NCBI GenBank assembly: GCA_009192285.1
Contig: CM018603.1
Location: forward strand, 5,081,613 to 5,145,612
DNA: 64,000 nucleotides
Direction: 5' to 3'
Origin: Morchella semilibera
Lineage: Eukaryota; Ascomycota; Pezizomycetes; Pezizales; Morchellaceae
The notes below the pieces were generated by a model that had not been told where the DNA came from, made no database searches, and worked only from the letters and a program-made list of their open reading frames with translations. The position numbers were made by a program, and so were the translations under genes. Shown one piece after another: positions 45,930 through 56,576 of this stretch. Positions within the stretch are counted from its first letter, which is position 1. Each line of letters begins with the position of its first letter.

Positions 45930-47419
45930 ACTACAGTAAAGGATATCCAAGAAATCATTATAAAATTCTAAAACATTCCGACTTTATCTCTCTTCTGCCG
46001 TACTTACCACGACTACCAACTATATCAATAAATGGCTAACTACAACACCAGTCAATTGACCTTGATACCTTCCAATAGTTCAATTCCTCATGGGAGAATG
46101 TTTTATCATCCTTTACGTTGCTTCCCCCCCAAGTGTTACAAGAATAGGGCTGCAGATCAAGGCCCCCAGGCCCCCTCCCGCTCAGGACCCGGCCTCCGCC
46201 CACTATGTCAATGCAATCCCCAACCGTTTCCACCCCGCCGCCCGCCGCCGTGCACTCGCCGAGCTCCCTAACCTCTAAGTAACTAGGTGCATCAGGGGAG
46301 GAAGGTGACATTATTCCTATTGGCTACCCGACTGCTGAATGCATATTGTTAAAACTAATTCACTAGGAGCCTGCTTCTCTGTACCCGCCTAGGTTGTCAA
46401 ATCATCAGAGCAGGTCAAGCATCGCTAGCCTGTACTATTATTCCTCCAGAGTCATACTCGTCATCCACGGCCCCCAGTATTCCTCCTTGGTCAATAATAC
46501 TTTTCCTGGCGGGTCTTGCCGTTCCTCTGGTGGCAAACATGGGCCATAAAGTGTTGAAATCCCCATCCTCTGTATATTCTAAGCCAGGATAATGAGGAGA
46601 GGTGTGATGTGCTGATAGGTCGATTTTTCTGCAGTGGTTCGGCTTGAATCTTCTTTATCTCCTATGTACGAGTGCGTACCAGCTATCCAGCCCCAGAAAT
46701 GACAAAGTAGATTACTAATAGCGTAGGTAAACCAGTACTAGGGGTATCCCCCGCCCGTTCCCACAGTCCTTGCGTTCAACAACACCTTACCCCATTGGAA
46801 TAGTTATACACCTCGAGATCAAGCACTCCGTATGGCGTGGATGAGTATTGACCGGAACCCATCTCAAAAATCCTGTATGAAAATTCTTATCTCCTACCAT
46901 CGGACTATCTGAAGTCAATTCTCCTTTGAGATAAACACGATTACTGCACTAAGAGACCCGGGTCCGCAATGACCCTGGTAATGTCGGGAAGCTGGATCGC
47001 CTACGACAACATTTATCCACGCATGTGCCGCGGCACTATCCTAATAGGCAGCGGCATTAGTACATCCCCTGTACATGAGCTAGGTGCTATTAATTTAATT
47101 ATCACTCTTAACGCACTGGTAAGACCCATACACCATCTGCCCGCCCAGGCGCAAAAACTCCTCCACCCAGCCCAGCCCAGCCCACATAGCAGATGCCCGG
47201 GCATGCCCACATGCCCATACATGTCGGCCCAACTCTTTCATGAGGAGATGGGACATATATTGAATAGGTGGAGACTTAACAGATACATGACCCAAAACAA
47301 TGTTAATCTTCAGTCATCCTGTTTCAGGTTTTATGGTAACCGCCATTGAGTGTTTCTGTGGGGAATGAAGTTGATTGGTATCGACGAGGCATCTTTTGGT
47401 TTGAAAGAAGAAAACCTGC
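45930..47419. other. Gene-free tract; possible proline-rich exon
   Basis: Around 46032-46279 several frames are open, one starting MANYNTSQLTLIPSNSS after a fungal-like leader. A GC-rich stretch reads AHYVNAIPNRFHPAARRRAL in another frame. They may be pieces of a broken or spliced gene but I could not link them. A frame at 46969-47349 has no motif. Confidence 0.35.
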
Positions 47420-47468
47420 CACGGCCCAGATATTATTTAGGCCAGCCCGGGCTCCAATGAACCCCGGC

Positions 47469-48196
47469 AAGGGTTCTCAATGGTATTGCTAGTTTGCAAA
47501 ATTAACCGGACACCGCGTTGCAACCAAATTTTGTATGGGAAAGCAACTTCAACATCGACTACACCACAACCAAAACAGATAGATGTATGAGATTTCATCT
47601 TTGGTGTTCTCTATTTATTTATTTTTTTTATATCAGTTGTATTTGTTTAAGGTACAAAACATTTCTTTGGTGTTCTCTATACTCATATTATCATATATTC
47701 CAATGTGGACTCAATTGAAGCAATTTGAAAATTTGGTTATTGTAGCCCATTTGCATGGTTGCAACGTGAGCTTCCGGTTAATTTTGCAAACCCACAATAC
47801 GTATCAGTATGATTTTCATGCCATATCGTACCCACTGTTATATACTGCGGTGGTTATCGAACTGCATGATACTTTAAAGACTCCTTATCATACCAACTAT
47901 AATATATCATTACTGTAAATGAGTGATGTCTTATGTTCCTGGAAGTGCAGGGCAAAATCCAGGTTTTCCTTTTCTTCCTGATTCATGAACTGCATAAATT
48001 GAGGTTAGTAAAGGTAAATGAAGATTTATTTGGGCGCCAAGTCCCTACCATGATATTCATGCTATTATCGATACAGATAAAATCCATATCCTCCCTATTA
48101 TTACCTAAAAGATCATCATATCGTACTCTACTCACTGTACTACCAGCGAGTTTTATCGATATGTATTACAACACCGCATTATCATTGAGAACCCTG
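47469..48196 (+). mobile_element. MITE-A copy 3, carrying another MITE
   Basis: Ends AAGGGTTCTCAATGG and CATTGAGAACCCTG; flanked by perfect 8-bp repeats ACCCCGGC (47461-47468 and 48197-48204). Close in sequence to the copy at 4020. A 312-bp TA-type MITE lies at 47486-47797. Confidence 0.9.
47486..47797. mobile_element. MITE-C (Tc1/mariner type, TA duplication)
   Basis: A 312-bp insertion has about 40-bp terminal inverted repeats (start TTGCTAGTTTGCAAAATTAA, end TTAATTTTGCAAACCCACAA) and a TA dinucleotide on each side (47484-47485 and 47798-47799). The uninterrupted MITE-A at 4020 reads AATGGTACGTATC at this point, giving the empty site and proving the TA duplication. Interior is AT-rich and non-coding. 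Confidence 0.92.
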
Positions 48197-48300
48197 ACCC
48201 CGGCCTGGTCCGGCCCAAGTTTCAAAATCGAGGCCCAGCCCAGCCCGCCCAAATACGGGCCCGGGCGAGCCCAATAGTGCCATGGCCCATTGGAAGCCCT

Positions 48301-48696
48301 GGTTACATGTATATACTACCTCATGTTCTCGAGATTAGTTTCTGGATTAGTCTCGTTTTGAGTGCGGAATATATGTACAAAGGTCATGACTATCTTTTAT
48401 ACCCAGACTAGTAGTTTCCAGAGATGCATGTCCATGTTTATAGTTCTCGTTCTCTGCGGCTTGATGACCGCTGGCTGAATGGGCTACCCATATGATAGCC
48501 ATCCGTAATAACAAGCCCGTTCTACGGGTGAGATGTCCATTGAGCGGGAATCCATTGAATGGGCAACGCGGCGGATGGCTCAGAACAGCTCTCCTAGTCT
48601 CTCTGCTTTTACAAACTGGGTATACCCTCTAGGGATAGTTCCCGAACATGAGACATCACTCGTTTCCCATATCTTGGCATGCCCGGTGAAGATTGT
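48301..48696. other. Gene-free tract
   Basis: Nothing supported. The right target duplicate of the adjoining micro-retroposon is the only feature near its end. Confidence 0.4.
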
Positions 48697-48728
48697 TTTT
48701 TTTTTTTTTTGTTTACATCAGTAATCGT
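48697..48728 (-). mobile_element. 32-bp poly(A) micro-retroposon
   Basis: Fourteen T, then GTTTACATCAGTAATCG plus T, between perfect 15-bp repeats CCCGGTGAAGATTGT (48682-48696 and 48729-48743). The 17-bp core is identical to the insertion at 37787-37812, but the target is different, so the two events are independent. Confidence 0.88.
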
Positions 48729-48984
48729 CCCGGTGAAGATTGTCATTACCCTAAACAAATCCAATGAGAGATAAAGACCGTGGTAAAAATATGCGTAGGA
48801 GCACATCAATTCCCAAGCCGGCAATTTGCAAAGATTTTGATCTTGGGTGTTATTTCTTTATGTCACTGACCTTTTAAGCTCGGGTGGCGAGGCTCCTTGT
48901 TGCCCCCTACCTACAATAGGACGAACCTATAACCAGAAGGGCTGCAGAAGAAGAACCTAACCGCTCTCGTGCTGCAGGGCTCTC

Positions 48985-49409
48985 CAGGAGTCTCAACATT
49001 ACGTATCGGTACGATTTTATGCCATATCGTACCAACTGCTATGTACCTAGGCGACTACCCTACCCCACGATACCTTGAGGACTCTTTATTGTACCACCCC
49101 TGATCCCTCAGTCTCTACTCGGGTAGTATAAAATGTTCCTAAAAGTGCTCCTGAGCATAAATCTAGGCTCTCCCTTTTTCCCCCCCTCCTTTAATTCACA
49201 ATTGTATAAATATAGATGAGAAAAGGTAAACCAAGATCTAATTAGGCAACAAGTTCCTACAGCATGATATCAATGATATTATCAATCCGGATAAAATCCA
49301 TAACCTACCCACTACTACCTGAAGATCTTCATATCGTACTTTACTCACTCTACCACCAGCGTCGATTGTCAGTGCGTATCACAATATCAAATTGCCACTG
49401 AGAACTCTG
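48985..49409 (+). mobile_element. MITE-A copy 4, diverged
   Basis: A 425-bp copy with ends CAGGAGTCTCAACATTACG and CACTGAGAACTCTG. Internal blocks match the other copies (ACGTATCGGTACGATTTTATG, TGTTCCTAAAAGTG). No clean 8-bp duplication remains, in keeping with greater age. Confidence 0.75.
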
Positions 49410-49692
49410 ACAGGCTCCGAAGTCTCCCCCCCAGACTCGCCCCTTATACTCTCCAGCGAAAATGCTCCCCAACTAAATTATACACTGGGAGAAGTATAAA
49501 TCATAGGTTGTTCGCTGTGATATGTAGCGGGGCACAGCTTTGAGGCTCTTCTTACCGCACTACCGATATTGGGTAGTTCGACCCCGAGTAACGTTGTGCA
49601 ACCATGGACACCAGGCGGCTATCAACGAAACATATAGTAAATGTCAGGATACACCTAGCGACGCGGAATAAATCGTCCTTCCTTCACCCTAA

Positions 49693-49923
49693 GAGCCTTC
49701 GGGGCGTGATGCTAACCGTACTCATAAAGCGGAAGAGTATAAGACGGTGGCGCAACTGCTGTGGACGGAAAAGGGGATTGAAAAGGTCATAGATATTTGG
49801 AAGGAGTGGGGAGAGTATTGGCGGGGCGAGGGCGGGAGAGAAGCTGAGGAGGCGGCGGCAGAGAGAGAGCTTGGCTTAGGATTGGGAGACCTGGAGAAGT
49901 TAGAAGCTGGAGGTAGAAAGTAG
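49693..49923 (+). other. Orphan coding-like exon
   Basis: A 76-codon frame without a start codon reads from an AG at 49692-49695. It has a strongly protein-like composition: KAEEYKTVAQLLWTEKGIEK, then IDIWKEWGEYWRGEGG, then an acidic coil (REAEEAAAERELGLGLGDLE) and a TAG stop at 49921. It looks like the 3' exon of a gene whose upstream part I cannot find; an overlapping 62-codon frame starts at 49604. It may be a last relic of a gene cut off by repeats. Identity unknown. Confidence 0.4.
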
Positions 49924-49966
49924 GGAGGGGGAATAGCATGAGCGGGGGAGACTCTTATGGTTTTCC

Positions 49967-49986
49967 TTTTTTTTTTTTTTGTTTAT
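49967..49986 (-). mobile_element. Possible third micro-retroposon
   Basis: A T-run followed by GTTTAT lies between TTATGGTTTTCC (49955-49966) and TTATGACTTTCC (49987-49998), a 10-of-12 direct repeat. It has the same T(n)GTTTA junction as the two clearer cases but not the rest of the core. Confidence 0.5.
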
Positions 49987-49998
49987 TTATGACTTTCC

Positions 49999-50560
49999 TT
50001 CGTCGAAGGTGGTGGTGGAAGTGTGGGAAGTTCAGGGGCAGTATGATATCGTCATAGCCTTCGGGCTGAATACAATTAATGATGTAAACATAAAAGAAAA
50101 CTGACCGTACTCATCACCACTCGATGCCCGAGTGATGGCTTATGATATAACAAAGCCCAGCTGTTTGTAACTGGGTAAATCACCCCAGCTTAGGACTGGC
50201 ATCTCTTCAGTTAGAACTAATGGAGAGGGCATAATCCAAGAGTCTGTTATAAGCCCTGACCCGCTCACCTTGTTCAACAAAGATAGCTTATAGTAGAACA
50301 GTGCAGCCAGGGTTGCCTCTACATGTCTGTTGGTGGTGTGGAGGCTATAGAGGTGTATGGAAGTAGCCAGATTAGTCGAGTGTGTTCTTCCTGCGTTGAT
50401 TCTCGGGGTAATTTCCACGATGTGACTGTGGCTATGGCCCAAGTAGATAGTCCTGATCGTGAGGGCTTGGGGTTACGTTTCCTGCACCACCCCCCACATC
50501 TTGATACCCCCCAGAATTTCTTGCTAATTCCCCTCCATAAATAATTTTCTCACTGCACGT
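49999..50560. other. Gene-free tract
   Basis: Overlapping frames at 50140-50659 on both strands without motifs; this is probably the distal promoter of the F-box gene. Confidence 0.4.
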
Positions 50561-50786
50561 GCTCATCAGATATATTTGCTTAAACAACCAAACATCCCCT
50601 GCGAGTATATCCTCCTGACAGTGCAATCCATTGCTGTCCGGTTTCCTCACCTCAAGCACCCAAACATCTCACTTGTTCACCAGATATACTTGCTTAAACA
50701 ACCAAACATCCCCTGCGAGTATATTCTTCTGACAGTGCAATCTATTGTTCTCTGATCTCCCTGCTTCAAACACTCAAACATCTCAC
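50561..50786 (+). repeat. 114-bp tandem duplication in a promoter
   Basis: Two adjacent copies share GCTTAAACAACCAAACATCC, GCGAGTATAT, CTGACAGTGCAATC and CAAACATCTCAC. The period is 114 bp (first copy from about 50561, second from about 50673). The second copy ends 32 bp before the ATG at 50818, so the promoter or leader of the F-box/ankyrin gene is doubled. Confidence 0.85.
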
Positions 50787-50817
50787 AATCTCCTTCTCGT
50801 CTAACATATTAGCAATC

Positions 50818-52265
50818 ATGAGCTCCCATCATGGACAGTGTAAGCCATCTCTTCTCCTTGAACTCTACCAACCTTCCCCTCTTACACATAGTCTCCTCTC
50901 TGCCCTCTTTCAACGAATTTTATAAAAATCTATACCCCCCCTACCCCATGTAACATATGCTCGACACTCTCCTTCCCCTCCGCTTCCTAATGTCGCCCTT
51001 CCTCCGGTGCTGCAGCTTCCCCTGCTCCTCCTAACACTCCAACTCATCCTTCCCCATTGCCTCCCTCTACCTGCTCGATCTCGTACTCATATCTCATGCC
51101 CTTCATGCACTAATGTCTATCAGTTGCTATTATTGCAGGAGCCAACCTACTTCGGACTCTCCCCACAGAGATCCTTCACGAGATCGCAAAATTGGAGCCA
51201 ATGCAGAGCTACGACGTTGCGGCCTTTGCGCTGGCAAGTCAAGAGTTCGCATCAATCATTACACCCTTGGTCAAACCCGAGGTGCTGCAATATTCGGCCA
51301 TCAAGTACGGTGACCGCCGCCAGATCTTTCGACTGGTCCAAATCTATGGCCTTGACAACCTCCGATCAGCTCTTCAGCTAGAGATCGATGATCAATATGC
51401 GTTGGAACATGTTGCTAACGCCAACCGACTCGGTATCTTCAACCTCATTTCAGGTCTCATTCCTGCTGGCCACGAAAGCCTGATTCGAGCTTTGGAAATC
51501 GCACTTGAGAAGAGATTCCTCGCCCTTCTCAGTGTCATTCAGCAATCCCTTACCGACGATCAAACTAGGTCCTACTTCAGGGAACTGTATGATACCGGCA
51601 ACATCAAGAACATTGATATCTTCACAAAGTCCTTGCCAACCCACCTCAAACATGACATTTGCACCGAATACCTCAACTCTGCAGTCTATACCAAGAACAT
51701 GGATATTCTTTACATCCTTATCTGCCATGGTGCCAGAGTGAACGAAGCCAGAGTTCTCTCTGAATCCAGTCCTGTCCAACAGACCCTTTTGGAATCCCTC
51801 ATCAAGGGATCGATCAAAGGCATGAAGGATTCTCGCGACCTTCTTGTCTTTATCAGATTGATTATTTCCCATGGTGGCGACATCAACGCCCGTGACAGCC
51901 TCGGTCGCACCTTCTTGCACTACATGTCCATGGTTGGCCCACGCAACGTCTTATTCAAGGGGATATTCGCCCCTTCGGTCTGTGTTGATGAGGTCCTCAA
52001 TGCTCACAGACTTGTTACTCTCTTCCTAGCCAGGAAAATGTCTTCCATTGACATCCCCGATATCTCTGGCCGCACCGCCCTTCATTGTGCTGTCTTCAGC
52101 AACAACCGCTCAATGACCGAACTCTTACTTCGTCAAGGCTCTAACCCCGCGTTGAAGGACTGCTTTGGGCACACGGTCGATCGAGTCAGGAGCAACGACG
52201 ACGGTGCCAACAGAACACTCTGCGAGAGTATCGTGGCAGCCTTTATAGTTGAGCACGGATTGTAG
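50818..52265 (+). CDS. F-box / ankyrin-repeat protein
   Basis: Exon 1 is 50818-50839 (MSSHHGQ plus one base) and exon 2 is proposed as 51124-52265. They are joined in phase 1 by a 284-nt intron (GTAAGC, CACTAATG branch, CTATCAG). The product is 387 residues. Residues about 15-55 (LLRTLPTEILHEIAKLEP, then FALASQEFASII) are an F-box, which binds Skp1 in SCF ubiquitin ligases. The C-terminal half has ankyrin-type repeats near residues 205, 258-290 (GGDINARDSLGRTFLHYM) and 316-365 (DISGRTALHCAV, then LLLRQGSNPALKDCFGHT). These probably bind substrate. A closer acceptor (51141) would shorten the N-terminus by six residues. A paralogue starts at 63234. A doubled 114-bp block precedes it. Confidence 0.88.
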
Positions 52266-55202
52266 ATGGTATCAAATGGAGGGTGCTGGTTGGTGGGGGT
52301 TGGAAGTGGAATAAGGTTTTTTTGTGGTTGATCTTCATGTCGTATGATCTCTGGGTTGCTGGTTCATATTAGCTCTTTTAAGGTTGTGTCTGGGTTCTCT
52401 TGTGTCATATCAGTTCTCTCGGGAAATTCTTGTATATGATTTTTTTTAAAGGAACATGGGCATTTTAGTCTCAAAACCTCAATCGTTACGCATTACCGTG
52501 AGGTCCACTGAAGGCAAAATGCTAGAGCAGGAGAGGTGTTCAGTGCCCGCTGATTGATTAAGTATGAGAGAGCTACAGATGCACAGGTATAGTAAGCCGT
52601 AAGATAATGATCATTGAAATGACTGCACGTACCTCCATAAAACATTGTCCTTGCGTCCTATAGCCAGTTTAACCCACCGCTTTTTGTAGAAGAAAGGGAT
52701 CCCCAAAAAAGGACAGTCCTATACTAGCCGCCCTAGGCCGGCGTGACCAGGTAAAGGCAGCTAAGAGGCATGCTCGCACGATTGTACTTTTGATACTGAT
52801 AGTGACCCCTTTGACATAGAAAATATCATGCCTACTACTTCACCGCCAGCCCATATATTTCTATAAGCTTGATATATGGTTTAGTTAAACAAGATATGTG
52901 GTTAATTTGGCATCTCATTTGATATTTTTTACCGTGCCCCATTGAAGCTAACTTTTGGCTCAGTCCCGTATCTCTATGATTTTACTCGCTGAAAAACCAG
53001 ATGGGCAGGTAGGCCAGTATTCGCGCTTATTCTGCGCAGGTAAATTTCACAGATTAAACTCTAAATAAACTTGGATATATACAAATACATAATAAACCAT
53101 TTTGTAACAAGGTTGCACTGCATTAGCGGCGGGTACGCAACATACTGCATATGCATCTCGCCACACTAACCACATTTAAATTTATTAGTTGGGTCGCCAA
53201 GTCTTGCCAAGAACATGGACTATATCGAGAAGCTATGGAGGGTAGGTGTATAAGCTTCAGCGTTTGCAGCCCATCAGTCAATAGAAATTGGGGGATCCAC
53301 TCCCATAAGCTGTCCCCAACTACAGGTAACAAGGTGGTATGCAAGGGACTATACTATATACTGGGAACGTAGGTAGCTTAGCCATCTGTTGAATGTTTTG
53401 TGATCTACTACTACTGGCAACTACAACACCAAAGTCTTGCGATTGATGGATGTATACTACCGGCATAAGACGAGGAGAAGAGAGTGACTGGAGACACCCC
53501 CCTCCTTGTAGGGTAGATAAAACCTCGCACGAGTACACCGTAGAGGGGAGGCTCGCGAGCCATGGAGGGGCATTGACGGGTTTCTGTTGTGAAATACAAT
53601 TGCCCGCCCCGCCCCTTTCGTCCTTGTCCTCGGCCGTCGCCCTTCAAAGACTACATATCCGATTACTCTCACAGTCCTACCTGGGGCCGCTGCCCTATAC
53701 TTCACCCCAGCAGTCGGCTACCCCTGTTTATCAGCTTGGTACCACCTACCCCAAAGAAATCAACTACCCCATGCGGCCTTTACCCCAAAGAAATCAACTA
53801 ACCCATGCGGCCTTTTGTGTAGACCCTGGCAAAGAGCAAGATAGACCTATTGAGCCTTCTTGTCTTGCGTCTACCAAACCCCGCGTGCATGGAGGTGACT
53901 GCGTACAGTTAGTTAGTAGAAGGTAGCGGAGCTAGCAAATGGTGGGGTGAGAAAGGGATGGGCGCCGTGGCGGATTAAAGTTTACCTTCGCTCAAACCTC
54001 TCCCTCCTCCCTCCTCTGTTCTTGTTCCCAATTCCAATTTATAGCTTTGTAAACATTCCCCAGTAAGAGCATTAAATATCAACACGCCTATCAATATCAT
54101 GCAGCAGGGGAAGCAACATGATGAGGGTATGAGGTTTTACAGATGTCCGAGCTCAGAGTTACCACTACCTACCTCGTTGCCCCTGATACCATTACCACAA
54201 ATTGAGAATGGAGCGGTACTACATGATTCCCGCGTGGCCCATATCGCAGAGAGCGTGAGCATAACGTGTGTGAGTTAAACCAAGTGCCTCAGCAGGTCCC
54301 CAGTGCGGGTACAAAACCTAGGTCAAAGGATTGGTGGTGGATCAATTTGAATACATCTCGGCATTATCCCTCAGGTCGTTGGTAAATGCTGCCTCCCTCC
54401 CTCTAGAAAAAAGTAAAAATAGGTAATAGATCTTGTTGTCTCCCTTATAAAATAGATGATCTCCCGTACAAAATGTCGGTCTCTGTTATAGGGGGGCAGC
54501 AATTGACGGCTTACGGGATGGAAAATATGGTATAATGTGAGTATACTTCGCATAGGCGAGGGAGGGGGTCACGGGTTCCGTCCCTTGGGCACAGTGACGT
54601 CATGCCACTTTGGTGTAACGGGCCGTGGGATTAAAACTTTTTCTATTTCCCTGCTGCCCAGTGCAGAGGAATACATGTTGTTCTGAATGTAGCCTATGGA
54701 CCTTCACACCTCTCCCCTGCAATCGCCACCTCCCGCCAGGTGCAATGAAGTAGCTAGTCAAGGAAGAAAGGGGTAGGAAATAAAGTATTTACAAAATCAA
54801 GGAGAAAAAACCAAGACCTTTTTTTGCGTAGGTCGCCCTTAAACTTCTGTCCACACTGCCTAGCAGTGAGACAGAGGCCAGAGTGTGACTTGAGAGTAGC
54901 GGCCTCATTCTTATAGGACCTCTTGCGATAGGCGAATTAACGAAAAAATGTATCCCATATAGAATTTATTCACATCCCAGTCATAGCATTATTTCCAGCA
55001 GTGCCCTGATCAAGTGAGTAACAAGAGTTTCCAATCAATCCACTAAATCTCCTCCTCCCCACCTGTGCCCGGTTTAACAAACACCCTGCAAAGAGATGAA
55101 CACATTCTATACTCTATATCTTTTTCAGTAAATGTGCAAAAAGCTGAGACAACAGGAAACGAACCTTGTAGAGTTTGATCACTATCCAAGTCGTAACGTG
55201 AG
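52266..55202. other. Gene-free tract
   Basis: Frames at 53123-53926 on both strands overlap one another and give proline-rich or cysteine-rich peptides without motifs. A 34-bp tandem duplication is listed separately. The rest is AT-rich or simple sequence. Confidence 0.4.
53747..53814 (+). repeat. 34-bp tandem duplication
   Basis: Two head-to-tail copies of a 34-bp unit containing ACCCCAAAGAAATCAACTA and CCCATGCGGCCTT, differing at one base. Confidence 0.9.
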
Positions 55203-55937
55203 TCAGTACAGGTGGGGAACACCAATGCAGGCGCAGCCAGCCATGGTGGCAACCCCAAAGACCAGAATGGCCACAATAATTAGAATGAGGCTAAGTAGAA
55301 TACGACGATCCCTGGTGACCTGGGCCTGTAGGGACTTGAGAGCGAGCTCTCCGCGCCTAAACAGTAGGTTAGCATCGGCAAGGGAAAACAAAGGAAGGTT
55401 TGAGAGGCAAATTTCACCGACTCTCTATAGGTGGCTTCATTGAGTTCGCGTTGTAACTGAGCCTCGCAGAGAGCTTCAACAGCCTTCGCGAGGTGTTGAG
55501 CTTCGTCGGAGAGACTCTGAGGTCGAGGAAACATAGGAGGAGGGGTAATGTAGGAGGTCAGGCGGTAGAAGGGTGGATCCTCTGAAATCTGAGTAACCTC
55601 GCCGTCAAGGCGTGCTTGAAGCCAATTGATAATCGCGTCCTGAGGAGGCTGCGCCTTGGGGACCTTTTGTTCATGTACGTTAGATGAGAGGGCGAGAAAA
55701 TAGGTGAGTAGCAGGCAAGGAGGGTTCAATGAGTGAAGGAATCCATACCCAATAAGGAGGCCAGGGACGATTCCCATTAGAGTACTGCAAGAGATAGCCG
55801 TCATGTCTCTCCCCAACAATACCGTGGTACTCGGCAAGAGTGATTTTCATGCCGGCCTTTTGTTTAGCAAGAAGCCTTTGTTGCTTTTCACTACGAGTGA
55901 GAGCTCTGACGGGGGGAGCCTTAGCAAGGGGAGGCAT
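55203..55937 (-). CDS. Tail-anchored protein with PPxY motif
   Basis: Three exons are proposed on the minus strand: 55749-55937, 55422-55663 and 55203-55356. The first intron (85 nt, GTATGG, CATCTAACG branch, AAAAG) is phase 0. The second has a GCTAAC branch and TGTTTAG acceptor; its donor is GTCGGT (phase 2) or GTGAAA at 55417 with a later acceptor. The product is about 194 residues. It has a basic N-terminus (TRSEKQQRLLAKQKAGMKI), EDPPFYRL with a PPxY motif (PPFY, about residues 93-96), and a helical stretch (SDEAQHLAKAVEALCEAQLQ). One membrane span near the end (LSLILIIVAILVFGVATMAG) is followed by CACIGVPHLY. PPxY motifs bind WW domains of Rsp5/NEDD4 ligases; membrane-bound adaptors of that type are known in fungi. 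The family itself is not recognised. Confidence 0.72.
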
Positions 55938-56576
55938 AGCGGTTTGAGATTTTAAAGTGGTTGAGAGAAAAATAACACTGGTGTGGGAGTTTGGTTGCTA
56001 TTGAGTCTAGCTGTAGGTGGTGTTTGATGGTGGTAAGAGGAGGAGTTGAGTTGGCGGTGGGTGGGCCCTTTTGTAGTTGGCGTAGGGGTTCAGAGCAGTG
56101 CGCTAGTGGCAGGGTCAGGTGCTTACACAATTATAAACTTTGGACTTTGCAGGGATGCATAAAGGGTGCACGTTAGTAGAAGAGCGAGGAGGCACCTCAC
56201 GCAACAGAACATTGAGATTGCGTTGTGAAACCCTAGGGAAAACGCTAGAACCTAGTCAGGGGTATTTATATCAGATCTTTGTCCCGTCATAAGCTTGGAC
56301 ATAGCTGGGCTTCTAGTATTATATTAGCCTGCCCTCCCATGGAAACTGAGGGCCTGGGTATTGCATGAAGCACTTGAACCCTCAACAATCAGACCCCCCT
56401 GCACAGCGCCCAGGACCAGATCTCTGAATCCGTCACAAACACCCCCAGCCTCAACAAGGGGACTCATGTATGCTAGGCTAAAGCCTGGGGCATATTATTT
56501 CACTACTAGTAATTATTTCACTACTAAGATAATGAGATACAAAAGTGGGCTAATACAAATTGCAAAGTGAGCCCGT
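55938..56576. other. Intergenic, promoter of the minus-strand gene
   Basis: Nothing beyond the divergent promoter space is seen. Confidence 0.4.

Larger units (their letters stand above)
47420..48300. mobile_element. Outer GGCC-rich MITE-B-like element, split
   Basis: Bases 47420-47468 and 48197-48300 are GC-rich with GCCCGGGC and CGGCCCAAG words and end near GGCCCATTGGAAGCCCTGG. This fits a MITE-B relative. A MITE-A copy is inserted in it with target duplication ACCCCGGC. The outer ends and outer duplication are not clear. Confidence 0.6.

Noticed and set aside
49560-49600. Possible tRNA (GTTCGACCCC like a B box)
   Set aside because: No A box, no acceptor-stem pairing and no clover-leaf could be drawn.
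50561-50786. CRISPR-like or satellite array
   Set aside because: Only two long, unequal copies with no short-repeat/spacer pattern; it is a local duplication.
51450-51920. 156-codon minus-strand frame
   Set aside because: Shadow of the F-box/ankyrin coding exon on the opposite strand.
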